A DNA stretch of 64,000 nt from the NCBI GenBank assembly GCA_003116875.1, contig BCKT01000012.1:672775-736774 (forward strand). The letters are read 5' to 3'. This DNA is from Takashimella koratensis. Its lineage: Eukaryota > Basidiomycota > Tremellomycetes > Trichosporonales > Tetragoniomycetaceae. The notes under the pieces are model-generated. The model was not told where the DNA came from, ran no database searches, and was given only the letters and a program-made list of their open reading frames with translations. Below, one piece after another: positions 34,947 to 46,098 of this stretch. Made by a program: the position numbers and the translations under genes. Numbering within the stretch: position 1 is the first letter of the stretch; each line of letters starts with the position of its first letter.

Positions 34947-36815
34947 TCACCGAGCCCACCCGGTCCGCTCGTCCTCGACATCCGCATACCGCGCCGCAAC
35001 ATCCGCATCTTCATCGTTCGTCCACCTCGATGCTCTCGGATCGCCAAAATTCGGGGTTCCCATTTCAACTGGGGCGCCTCTGTCTCCCGACCTCTCGGGC
35101 CTTGACCACCCTTGATCTGCGCCCATCTCCCTAGCAACCTCAGATTCGATCCCAAACGGTCCACTGGTTCCAGCGGTACTGATGCTTCCCCTGCTGTCCC
35201 CCATATCATCCACGAACAGTGAGGGCGAGGTCGCCTGGGCGTATGGGGTGCGCGAGGTCGGGCGGGTAAGGCCCGACGAAACGCCGTGACTAGACCCAGC
35301 GGTGAGGTGGGAGTTACGAGAGACAGTAGGGACAATCTCAAGATCGTTGAGCGCAGAAGAAGAGTTGGTCACGGCGGTCACGGCGACTTCGGGTCCGTAC
35401 TTTGCAGCGATTTGCCTGAAGGGAGGGTTAGCGGGCTCAACGAGTTGTGATCCGAGGGGATGGATACAACATACGAAGCATATTCGTCCATGATCACAGC
35501 CATACTGCCGAGATCAAGGCGGTAGCGCTTGGGCGTAACGCCCTTGCCGAAGCGGTATGTGATGTGGTTGGAGCACAACAACGCCGCGAGGATGATAAGG
35601 ATGTGAGCAGGGACGAGAGAGAAAGAGATCGTGTACCAAATGTCAAGGACGGTGCGCTCGACTTTGAGGAATTTGTTCTTGCAGCCCTCCAAGTTGGAGC
35701 GCGGGTAGCACAGAGGCGAGATGGTCGCCTCAACAAAAGGCGAATAGTATCCGCAACATCGGAGCTAGGTAGAACGATGATATCAGCATGTCGGTCTGTC
35801 GCAGGTGTTGGTGCGACAAGCTCACCGCGTCCTGGATATGCAAACGACCCGTCTCGCCGAGCCCGCGCGACCACTGGCTGTTGAGCTTGCCCTCGAGGTT
35901 GAACGTCCGCCACTTGTACGTCATGTACCCAGGCGTAACGAGGAGCGCGAGACAGACCCAAAGCATAAGCGTGTAGACGGCGCAGAAAGCGCGGTTGTTC
36001 AAGAGGATACCAGAGTATCCCAGCAACGAGGTCAGAGTGATGACAGCCGCGGCGATGGTGGAGACTATCGATGGGCGTGAGTATGAACTCCTCGGGCGGG
36101 AGAGAGAGAGGGAGCTCACTGATCAGTTCGGTGTTGTTTCCGGCGCGGATGACGGCAGAATCGTAGAAGACGTTGAGCCAGACCAAAATCGCGGAGATGA
36201 GCGTTGCCAGACCATAGACGATAAGCTGAGGTATGTCAGCTGTGTCCATGTGGCACCGGTCAGTAGACATCAGCTACTCACAACCGTGTTGGCCGTGAAC
36301 AAGATCCACTTGAACCTATTCCACCTCAACTTGGGCGCATGTTTTGTCTTCAGTCCCCTCTTCCCCATCTGAAACACGATACCTTCATCGTCATCCATGG
36401 TACCCATTGCACCCATCCTTCCTGCGTCCGCTGCGAACGCGTCTCTCCCTCCGCCCATCTTGGCACGGCGTGTGTTGTGGTGTGCGTGCACACCGGGAGC
36501 GTGTAGCTTTGTGAACTTTGCAGGGACGTAGTTGACGCTGAGGCTTTGGCGGGCAGCAGCTTTGGAGTCGGTCGCGAGGCTGGAGAAACTGGTTCGGCGG
36601 CTAGAAGCGCCGCTGCCCCCGCCCCCACCGTCCTTGGATGAGCCAAAGGGGACCGAGGGAGGGATGAGGTTCTCGTCCATCATGGTCCCTTCTTGAGAAG
36701 TGCCGTAGAGAGTTGAAGCAATGCGCTCGATAGAGGCGCCGCTAGGGGATACAGACCGCCGACCAGAGTTGTGGCTGGGAAGGTCGAGTCGGGTTCGTCG
36801 TGATGATTCGGACAT
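34947..36815 (-). CDS. Tetraspanin (fungal Tsp2-like)
   Basis: Five or more exons. A long Ser/Gly-rich cytosolic N terminus (about 165 residues) precedes the first membrane segment (FKWILFTANTV). TM2 follows (LIVYGLATLISAILVWLNVF), then TM3 (FCAVYTLMLWVCLALLV) and a large loop. The loop carries the tetraspanin signature CCG (LRCCGYYSPF), with further cysteines in ISPLCYPRSNLEGC as expected for the disulfides. TM4 (AHILIILAALLC) precedes a roughly 165-residue Ser/Pro-rich tail. Tetraspanins organise membrane microdomains; basidiomycete Tsp2 members have been linked to cell-wall integrity and development. The gene shares an 800-bp divergent region with CTF4. The start is the ATG at 36815 (MSESSRRTRLDL), from which the long N terminus reads open to the first intron. 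Confidence 0.85.
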
Positions 36816-37330
36816 GATGAGAGAAGGCGTTATAGGATGAAGAATGGAAGAGACCTTGAGGATGGTTAGCGGTTTGCTCAGGTGGTGATTACAGGGTCAA
36901 CTTCCCGCAGCCAAGTTCCGCGCTTGGCACTTGACGACAGAAGTCACCGGCCTTGCAGTGGGATATACGAGCACAGCGACGAAATGCCGCATAGAACTCA
37001 CCAAGTGGATGTCGTTACGGGTCGCTTATGAGGTGTTGGATTGTGTAGGTTTGTTTAGAGAACGAGACGTGTGGTGCAGAGGTGGGGCGGTGCGGATCGG
37101 TTCGAGGATCTGCGCTCTAACTCGTCGGACGTTTGACTAGGCGGTGATTTTACACAAGCTTGAAACGAAGGAGAGGCTGCGTTGCTGTGTGATATTTGAG
37201 ATGAAGAGAGATACAGCGATGAAGGTTATACAGGTGGAGAGCGATGAGACAAGAGACGAGAGGTTGACCTTGACGAGATGTTGTGTGATGTTTTGTGCCG
37301 TGGCCGTTGAATTGAAACGGCAGTACAGTA

Positions 37331-37402
37331 GTGTGTGTGTGTGTGTCTCTTTAAGGGTCGATCGATTGGAACTCAGCGGCACACGCACAGACACACACAC
37401 AC
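37331..37402. repeat. GT/CA inverted repeat (14-bp arms)
   Basis: GTGTGTGTGTGTCT at 37333-37346 is the exact reverse complement of 37389-37402, with a 42-nt spacer. It could form a hairpin or cruciform. Confidence 0.85.
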
Positions 37403-37520
37403 CCTCCTTTGGCCCTTAGACGCGCTTTTCTAGCATCAAACGTTAATTTGAAGGGACGACATTGAGCACTCTCTCCCATGTCTTACTTCCCTCCGTTCCC
37501 CCTTTGCCACGTGAAATCAG

Positions 37521-37569
37521 TCGCGCCAAACAAATGAATCTTTCCTGCCTCATACCCTGTCAGACGCGA
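37521..37569 (+). promoter_or_regulatory. E2F/MBF-like sites upstream of CTF4
   Basis: TCGCGCCAAA at 37521-37530 is the reverse complement of TTTGGCGCGA, the E2F consensus. ACGCGA at 37564-37569 has the MBF core. They lie 95 and 52 bp upstream of the CTF4 ATG. Role in G1/S expression is inferred. Confidence 0.5.
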
Positions 37570-37615
37570 CGGTCTCATCTACTCACCACCACCACATTCA
37601 CCACCCACAGACACC

Positions 37616-40600
37616 ATGGATGTATCGCAAGACGCCATCAGCTCGGTGCCATGTCACCTCAGCGGGCTCACAAAGCTCTGCTTCTCCCCTGACGGCGCGT
37701 GAGTACAAGGCCGTACTCACTTGCCTCTTTCCAGAGCTGACATGCCATCACTCTAGCACCATCTTCACCGGCGGGTCGGATTGCTTGGTCCGGATTCACA
37801 AAGCCGCCGACCCAGACGCAGAACCCGGCTTCCACGACAACCACACCGACGCCGTCACCTCCTTGTCCTCCTCTGTAAGCTATAGCAGTCATCCCTTGGT
37901 TACATTTTGACTTACAACTATGCTAGTCGTCCCACCTCGTCTCCGCGTCCATCGACAATATTGCCAGGCTCTTCACGTACCCCGAGAATCAGTTTGAAGG
38001 CTTTGTCACTCGGTCTCCCGGTGTACCGATTCGCTGGGTTCAGGTTGACAAGCAGGGCGAGCGTGTTGCCGTGTGCAGCGAGTTAGTCTAGCATTCTTCT
38101 CTACCCATTTCGTTTCTAAGTGAATGCTAACCCGTCATCAGCGATCTCATTGTCAAGATTGTCCATGTGTCAGACACGAGCAGGGTCTCTTTGCTCTCGG
38201 ATAACACCAAGCCCGTGCGCTCGGCTGCATGGGACCCCTCCGGAAAGTACCTCGTCACCGCGTGCTGCGACAGCAAGCTCAAGATCTACGATACGATCGG
38301 GGCCACACCTGCTTGTGTCAAGATCATGGACGGAGTGATCGGAACCAGCGACGCGGAGTGAGTCATGACCGAGAAGACAATAGCAATGGTAGATGTGCTA
38401 AACATTTGACAGCTCTGAGGCTTCGTGCTATGTCGCTTGGCACCCATCTGGCAACTTCTTCGCTGCCCCTTTGCGAACCAATGGTGAGTAAGAAAGCAAG
38501 CTGCAATACTAAAGCTATAGACATCGGTATCATCAACAAAGACGGGTGGAGCAAGCAGACGACTTTCTCTCAAGATGGTCATAAGCAGGTGAGATTTGAA
38601 AGCTAAAAATGACACGCTAGAGTACAAGGCTGATCAGAACCAGGTCGTTAGCGAGCTCGCGTGGTCGCCAAATGGCAAATACCTCGCCAGTGCTGCAGGC
38701 AAGGAGATCTTGCTTTGGAGCACCGACTCGCGGCAGGTCATTGCGCGGTACGTATCTGTTTCTGAGCTCTTTACTAATTATATAAGGTACACAAACACTG
38801 AGGGTGCCGTCTCTGGTCTCGCGTTCTCCCCTACGACAAACCTGATCGCGTTCACCTCTCTCGACGGTTCTTTCCACCGTTGGACTGAGCCCGTCCCAGC
38901 CGATTTCCCTTCGCCCGTACTCTCCGAGGCTGCGCAGGCCAAGAAGGTCGAGAGGCTGTTGGACGACGACCTGTTCGATGACGCCGACGATGATATGGAG
39001 GACAAGGGGGAGAACCTGGATGAGGAGTTTGGGGATGACTGGATAGTCGATGATGAAGGGGACTACAAAGTTGATGATGACGACGAGCGTAAGCGGTCCA
39101 AGGGCCGGACAGAAGTTGGTGAGTAAACTGTATGATGCTGAGGGGCAAGAAGAGGGCTCTGAGCTGACAGAACTAGTCAACGTCACCAAGGCACAAGACG
39201 CTTTCGTACCCGGTAGCACACCTTGGAAGAACAAGAAACGCTATCTTGGTAGGCTCGTACATGATGCTTTATTCTGACACCACAGCTTTCAACATGATTG
39301 GTGTCATCGACTCGACCGACCAGGAGACTCACCATGTGGTCAATGTCGAGTTTCACGACAAGAGCACTCGTCGTGGCTACCACTTCCAGGACCAAAACCG
39401 ATATTCCATGGCGTCGTTGGGTGAGCACTCGACCCAAAGATCTGAGAGTTGACAATGTCAGGTGAACAGGGAATTGTCTACGCCGCGCCAAGCGAAGGAG
39501 ATCAACCATCCATCGTGTATTACCGCCCATACGACTCGTGGGCGTCCCAGTCCGATTGGCAGGTATCATTGATGCCGGGAGAACAGGCCATCTGCGTCGC
39601 AGCAGGCGGCAATCGCAAGCAGATGGGCAGCGTCATTGTGGCTACGTCCAAGGGCTTGATTCGGTTCTTCTCTAGCAGCGGGATTCAGAGATACGTCTGG
39701 CGATTGGCAGACGACGTTGTCTCCATGGCCGCTGGCAAAGACTCGATCTTCATCATTCACCGAGAAGGCGGAACCAGCTTGGATGGTGAGTAACAGGTCT
39801 ACGTGGAACATATACTGAATAAATTAGGATGTCAAAACTTGCGATACTCTATTTTGGATCTCGACGAGTTTGATCTTCTGCAAGAAGGACGGATCCCGCT
39901 ACTTCGGAAAGCGACTCTGTCCTGGGTCGGTTTCACCTCGGAGAACGTGAGTGATCGCCAGAGAGTACAAGCTGATTTTTAGGCTCCCGCAATCTTCGAC
40001 TCGACGGGGATGATGTCTGTGCTTGAGCGATACCGACAGCCCGGCCAGGCGCGCTGGGTTCCCTTGCTCGACACGGCGGCGCTGCGCCGGGAGGGTAGGC
40101 AGGACAGCTATTGGCCTGTGGGCGCGACGGCCTCCCACTTTGCCTGCATTGTTCTCAAGGTGAGCACGAGCTTGGTACACTTTCGCTGATAGTCAGGGTG
40201 CCGAGCAATATCCATGGTTCCCGCGTCCTCTTATTCAAGAGATCGACGTGCAGATGCCCCTTCTCAATACGGATAACCAGCAGGGCAAGCTCGAGGAGAG
40301 GTAAGTCGTCTCAGGATGTGTAGATGAACACTAGCTGATACGCCATAGCGTGGCTCGCGGTTCTGTTGGGCTGTACATCTTGCGAGACGCCGCCGACGAA
40401 GGTGACCGAGATCACACGATCAAAGAGCGAGAAGTGGCTCTCGACAAAGAAATGCTCCAACTCGTTCAAGGCGCATGTAAAGCGGACAATCTGCAGCGCG
40501 CGCTTGACGTGACTCGACTCATGCACAACCCGTCGACGATCGAGGCTGCTGCCAAGGTAGCGGCATTCTACCACTTGCCCGGACTGCAAGAGCGTATCCA

Positions 40601-41663
40601 GGGCGTCAAGGCGGATAAGGAGAGGAAGAGGCGGCGACAAGATCGAGAGCGTGACTTGCGGCGCTCGGTCCCAGCTGCGTACGGCGCGGGACCCACCACC
40701 GCCCCGCCTGCAGCGACTGTCGCGAAGCAGTTCTCGGACTTTGCACCCCGCTCGGGTCCTAGGCGGACGTTTGGTGGTGTCCCGGCGAGAGCTGAGACGC
40801 CCATGTCAACCGCCGCGTCGGGTCGGGCGGAGACTTACATCCCTGAGACTCCAGGGACCGAGGACGCGCCAGTCTTCCCCGGTGCGTCTGGGATCGACGA
40901 CGTCAACGACACTGGCTCGCCAGAGATCAAGCGCAGGCGTTTAGACGATGACGAGGACGTCACGTACGATCACGATGGGGAGACCCAGGGTCTCGGCTTT
41001 GACGACTTTGCAGTTCCGGCAAAGAAGAGGGGAGCGGAGAACGTCGCAGCTGCTATTACAGGTGGGGGAGCGGCAACCGTGTCGAAGAATCCATTTGCGA
41101 AGAAACCACCTGCGTCAAACCCATTTGCGAAACCAACCAACGCCAAGCCTCTCGATTCGATCAAGAGCACATCGTTCTTCGAGCGTGTGGACAATATCGA
41201 AGCAACGGGTGATCGAAGGCGTGAGTGTGATGGTGCAAGCTCCATGTGTAAATACGACGCATTTAACTGACATTGATGGTCTATCTTTTACTCCACTCGT
41301 TGGGATGATAGAACCGGTCAAGGGGAAACCAGTCAAGACCAAGGACACCAGACCCGTCTCGAAGCAAACAACGCTGTTCGGCCTGAGCGGCGGGACGGAC
41401 AAATCTGCCGCTTCGGGTGGTGTCAAACGACCTAGACCGGCAGCTCCTGTGCCCAAGGATAGTATGACATCGACAGAGACGGACGGATCGTTTAGCGAGT
41501 CGATGATGGTTGTGGATGACGATGAGATGGGGTCGGGGGTGCTCGAGGAAACTCAAGTGAGTAACGAGCTAGTATGACGGAGAGGATGTGGTGTAGGTTG
41601 AGGCATCGGTGCTGATCTGGCTTTCAGATCCAAGAGACTATGAGCCCTGAACGATTCGACTAA
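37616..41663 (+). CDS. CTF4: Replisome hub Ctf4 (Mcl1/WDHD1/And-1 family)
   Basis: A many-exon gene of roughly 1,000 residues. The N-terminal WD40 propeller is clear in successive exons: [63 protein letters not shown] and [22 protein letters not shown]. An acidic linker follows ([19 protein letters not shown]). The second propeller, the SepB domain, runs from [19 protein letters not shown] through [15 protein letters not shown] to [17 protein letters not shown] helical bundle comes next ([19 protein letters not shown]), then a disordered Pro/Lys-rich tail ending ETMSPERFD. Ctf4 trimers link the CMG helicase (through GINS) to polymerase alpha-primase. The start ([17 protein letters not shown]) and the last exon (ATCCAAGAGACT...TAA) were set by splice phase. 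Confidence 0.93.
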
Positions 41664-42145
41664 GCTACACATCTTGGTAACGCGGTGCGCTGCTCGACTG
41701 AGACCGGATTGAGCCTGTCGACCATCGTTTGTTTCATTATTTCCTTGTCTTTGTTTTTGATTCTTGTGACCGACCTCATTGATCTATCATCCCTTTTCAT
41801 CGGCGTCTTCATCTCCCCATCCATCTCACTGTGTATAGTAGGCTAGAGGATGCATGCTTTGATTTATGATATTGTAGTTGTAAATCGGCTGTAAAATGAC
41901 CCTGCCTCAACAATAACGAGTGTAAGGACACGAGAGCGGATAGATATTGTAAATGTGGGGACACTGCGGTTTTGGATAAGATGGAAGGTCATGTGTCAAG
42001 AGGCAATATAAGAGGTTGGTTGATACAGTAAAGAGCAAACCTGGAGTTGTACAAGCGAGTCATAGATGAGGTGGAAGATTGATGGACTGGGCAATGGATT
42101 CCCAATTGAAAAGGAAAGACTTTGGGAGCATCGATCGACCTTGGC
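41664..42145. other. Convergent intergenic region, 482 bp
   Basis: Lies between the CTF4 and SLC41-like stops. It is T-rich after CTF4, as expected for 3' ends; no gene was seen. Confidence 0.6.
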
Positions 42146-44761
42146 TCACACGACATCGGTGACAGTCGTGTTCCCTGACCAAATACAAACTTCGTATGCG
42201 GACATGAGTACCAACTGACCCACGAAATCTACGATGGCCGAATGTATCGGGAGCGTATACGAGTCTGGATCCAAATCTTTTGCCCAGAACAACATGGTCA
42301 TATAGTGCGCCAGGATGATGGAGAACGCGGAAGTGAGCGCGAAAGCGACCCAACCTGCCCAGGCGAGGGAGATATCGATCCAGCCTGCCCAGTTGACGAA
42401 GAGGAGGAACGCAGCTTGACAAGGGAACGCGAGGAGGAAGAGGGTAAGGACTTCTTGGCCGGGGGTAATACCGTGGTGGCGAGCGGCAGAAGAGGGATGG
42501 AGACCCGTGTGAAGGCTGGTAGAGAGCCGGTTGGCGTGGATCGCTCCAAGAGAGCCAGTAAGACCTGCAGAGGGGGACGGTGAGCCCAAGTATGGGTCAA
42601 AGTGAGAGGAAGTTGCGGAGTATGAAGAGGGCGCGAAACTCACCTGTCATGGAGATGGCGAGAAGGGCAAAACCACGGTACTTGCCAACTCCCTTTTCAA
42701 GTACCATTCCCGTCCCACTAGATATGAGCATTGCGCCGATCTGCAAACCGCAGGGACAAAGTCTGTGTTAGTGGCTTTGGACTGAATCCAACACCTCCGC
42801 CCACCACGGCACTCACCAGAGGGATCCAACCACCTCGGGCGACATTCTTCACCCATTCGTCACGCATGACACGACGGGTGAACCAGACCGCCGCAAAACT
42901 CATGATAATCACTGCTAGGATGGGAATGGGCGAGTCCATAGTCCCGACAAGGACGGTGCCGATGAGCGCGAGGATGAAGAGGGTTACGAGGTCGCCTAGG
43001 CATGCAGCGACGGGCGGGGTGATGTTGTCTGTGCCATGATCGATAACGTGTCAGTGACATCCTCTTCCACCTATCTGCTGATCAAATCGTCCATGGGCTC
43101 CTACTCACCAGGGTCGATGTGGAGCCAGCGACACAAGACGATAGCCGACGACATGAATGATCCAATGACCACGCTACTTCCACCTGCCGCTGCCATCCCT
43201 GTCGCCAGCACCATGACCAGCTGTTTAAATCCTGGCCTTGTATNCCCTTCATGCCACTCCTGCTCTCCGACCGCAAGACCCGGGTCGAGCGGACCGTCGT
43301 ACGTCGAGTTGGTCGTGACAGGAACCGAGGGGGGTGGGGCGTCACCGAGACGATGGGTCGTGATTAGACCAAGGACGAAGGAGATGAATGCGGCAAGGCA
43401 TGAAATGAGGAGAGCTTGAAGGCACAAGAGAGTCATGTTGGATGTCAAGAGCAAGCGGCGGGTTCGGCGGTCGTCTAGTTCGCCAATGTTCGCAGAGGTC
43501 CCTAGTCGAGCAGACAGGCACATCTCGCTGTGGGCATGGGTCAATTTGGTTCATGGAAGAGCTTTTGAGGATGGGAGAGGGCGCTTACAGGTTGCCCTTC
43601 AGATTGCCAAGCATGGGTACGAGGATGAACAACTCGTCGACTCGTCGAAATACCCTCCATCGCGCGAGATGCTCCAATAGTTCGCCGGTAAAGACGAGCC
43701 CCACCAAACTCAAGAGAAGCGATGGCGTTGACTGTGAGGAAACAGCTGTCAGCCAAGAACTCTCTCTTACCCAACCCGAACCGATCACCCGACCATTCAC
43801 ACGCCCGCGTCCCACGCAGCTCCCTGTCCACACTCACTTCGAGGAGGAGACTGCGGAGATCGCTCCATTTCCCTTCGATCGCAGACATTGTAGTCAAATC
43901 CGATGCTGCATCGTCGCTATCTGCTGGACTCCGGACCTGCCCTTCCCTCTCTTGCCTTCCTTGCCCTGCCCGACTGCTCCCACCATTCCCATCTGTTCGT
44001 CGGGGTCGAGACTGCCTTCTCGTGTGGGGGTGAGGAACGAGGAGTTCCATCTCGACTTCTCCATTTCCTAGCCCCCACCGCTGCTCCTCGTCATCGGTAT
44101 CTTCATCCCCTCCTAATCGCGCTCTGTGGGGCTCGCCTGCGCCTGCGCCTTCCCCTGCGTCGCTGGAACGCGCCGACGCCCGGTGCTGCATCGGCCCTGT
44201 TGAGCTGTGTGTACTGAGCGTCCGCCCATGTGGTTGGTCATAGCCGTGGGAGTATCCGTTTTGAAGTGAATGCGACGACTCGTGCTCATATCCCATGCCA
44301 AGACCATTCTCTCGTCCATGGCTATTAAGACTTGCCCCCGAATCCACTTCTTCGTCCTGGTCGTGCCCGTTGGCTCGACCCTTTCCCTTCCGATCTGGCC
44401 GCGTCTGCTTCCACTCTTCCAACACCGTCCTCCCCACCTGCTCATCCATCCCCGCGTGCCGTACCCCTGACGCATACCGCTCCGTCACGGTCACCCCCGC
44501 CCCCTCTGTCCGTTCTATATCCGGTGCACGCGCGTTCTCAGGAGACGGTATCGGTATATCGGGCGCGTGCTCGTGTCGACCCAGCGAGGGATCCAACTCG
44601 CTGTCTGCAATCTTTGAGAAAGGGTCGTGTGAGGGAGAATCGCGTTCGGGGAGAGAGGTACCGGTCACAGCTGCGGCGAGGCGGCGGGCTTGGCGAACAT
44701 GCTCGGCGACGTCGCGTTTGAGAATCGGGGACATGGGTGTCGGGTTTCGAGATGGAGTCAC
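42146..44761 (-). CDS. SLC41/MgtE-type divalent cation (Mg2+) transporter
   Basis: The N-terminal exon encodes about 300 disordered, Ser/His/Arg-rich residues. Two MgtE-like membrane modules follow. The first has the SLC41 hallmark VPMLGNLKGNLEMCLSARLG...TSANIG and then TLLCLQALLISCLAAFISFVLG. The second has PPVAACLGDLVTLFILALIGTVL, ILAVIIMSFAAVWF and GAIHANRLSTSLHTGLH. The last membrane segments end with VDFVGQLVLMSAYEVCIW. SLC41 proteins move Mg2+ across plasma or organelle membranes; GNLKGN and the GD of LGDLVTL lie where MgtE binds ions. Base 43244 is an undetermined N in the codon NAT (Asn, Asp, His or Tyr). The first ATG of the open frame (44761) is taken as start. Confidence 0.88.
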
Positions 44762-45226
44762 TTGAAGCGACAGTCGGGAGAGGTTGCCACTGTTTTATTG
44801 AAGCCCAGAGTCTAGAGAAGAGCTGGAAGTTGGGAGGGGTGACTGTGTAAGCACAAGGATGGGATCCAGCCGTGGTTGTATGTGGAATGCCTCGACGGTG
44901 GATTAAAGGATGACGTTAAAGGCAACAGTAAACTACCCGGACCGAAAAGGTTTATATTCGAATCGCGATTGCTGCGTAGGTGCTTAGTAGAGTCTGCTCG
45001 GTCGGGTCCACTATTCTGGGCACTGCCCATACAGTCTGCAGCGGGTCAGGAGGGTCAGGAGCCGCCGAGTGAGTCGATACTACAGTATGAGGTCGAGGAT
45101 GTGGGATGTATGCATGCAAGCGGATTGTGCAATGGTTGGGGAACTAAAGTACAACAACAACTGTCTCCTCCTTGTCTTGATATTCAACTACACCCCTTCG
45201 GTCACGTATACATCTGAACGCAGAAA
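44762..45226. other. Intergenic region, 465 bp
   Basis: Upstream region of the SLC41-like gene. No gene or repeat was recognised. Confidence 0.5.
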
Positions 45227-45690
45227 TCACACGCCCATACGCTTCTTCAACTGCGCAATCTTCTCGTCCAGGTTCTCTCGCTGCTCCAGCAACTCTTTCC
45301 GCTCATGTTCCAGCCTTTTGACCCAATTGTCAGCACAGATCTCCACCACCCCTTCATGCCCTCAAATAGCTCAAAATTTCGTAGATACCAATTACCTAAA
45401 CTGGGTGCCCGACTTACTGAACTATCCGCGCCCGAGTTGCCTGTTCGTGTACGGCTTTGTCTTCATCAGGGATAGAAGCAAGTTCGTTGGAGAGGTACCT
45501 CTCCTTGAGTGCGAGTCCGCCGTAGAACGAGACTACCAGGATGTCGGTTGACGGCGTTGGAAGGGATATCGGTAGAAGCGTTGATTGTCAGCAGGTATAG
45601 CAGGTGAAGAAGAGAGACGGGGGATGGCTTACGAGGAATGACGACGACGCAAGAAGCGAGGAGAATCTTGTTGGCTTGAAGTAACCGCAT
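45227..45690 (-). CDS. Small single-pass protein, possibly a mitochondrial assembly factor (PET117-like)
   Basis: Three exons give 86 residues. An N-terminal hydrophobic stretch (KILLASCVVVIPLSFYGGLA) is followed by a charged coiled-coil tail (QLEHERKELLEQRENLDEKI, then AQLKKRMGV). Both introns are canonical (GTAAGC and GTAAGT donors) and in phase. Size, topology and the Q-L-E-x-E-R-x-x-L tail resemble Pet117, which assists cytochrome oxidase assembly in the inner mitochondrial membrane. The match is short and I am not certain. The ATG at 45690 is the first true Met in the frame; an upstream TTG extension is ignored. Confidence 0.55.
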
Positions 45691-46098
45691 GGTGAAAGCG
45701 CGAGGAGCAAGGAGCAACGATGAAAGTGAGCAAAAGCGAGAGAGCGGAAAAATGCACCGGAATTAATGGGCGGCTCGTCGCTTAGCTTGGCTACTCGGGG
45801 CCGTTTTCTTGACCCCTGGGCTTCTTTCACCTCGCCATGGACCGAGCAGGTCAGGCAGAGAAGTTGCAGTGGACACTAATGTATCGCAGATCAAACAACC
45901 ATGCACAAGGCGGTACAGGATATATACAAGCAATAACTATCAAGAATGATCATATTCCGACGCAAGTCTCATATCTGCTAGAACTCCCCACGCTCCTGTC
46001 GAGCAATCGAGCCCGACTTGACCCCTATTCAGCAAGCAGATCTAGGCCAGACTATCGACTACTTTCATGTAGTTGCAATCTAGCACCGTCAATGTCGT
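45691..46098. other. Intergenic region, 408 bp
   Basis: Lies between the small mitochondrial-type gene and the HUL5 stop. A plus-strand frame of 97 codons crosses it but has no family resemblance. Confidence 0.5.

Larger units (their letters stand above)
36816..37615. promoter_or_regulatory. Divergent promoter region of tetraspanin and CTF4
   Basis: These 800 bp hold both promoters. They contain a (GT)n/(CA)n inverted repeat (37331-37402) and, closer to CTF4, an E2F/MBF-like pair at 37521-37530 and 37564-37569. Confidence 0.65.

Noticed and set aside
34910..35341. Alternative frame for the tetraspanin C terminus
   Set aside because: Only the frame ending at 34947 continues in phase from the QIAAKYGPEVAVTAV exon, so the other is a shadow.
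44940..44975. TTCGAATC, a tRNA B-box-like sequence
   Set aside because: No A box, anticodon loop or acceptor stem could be placed around it.
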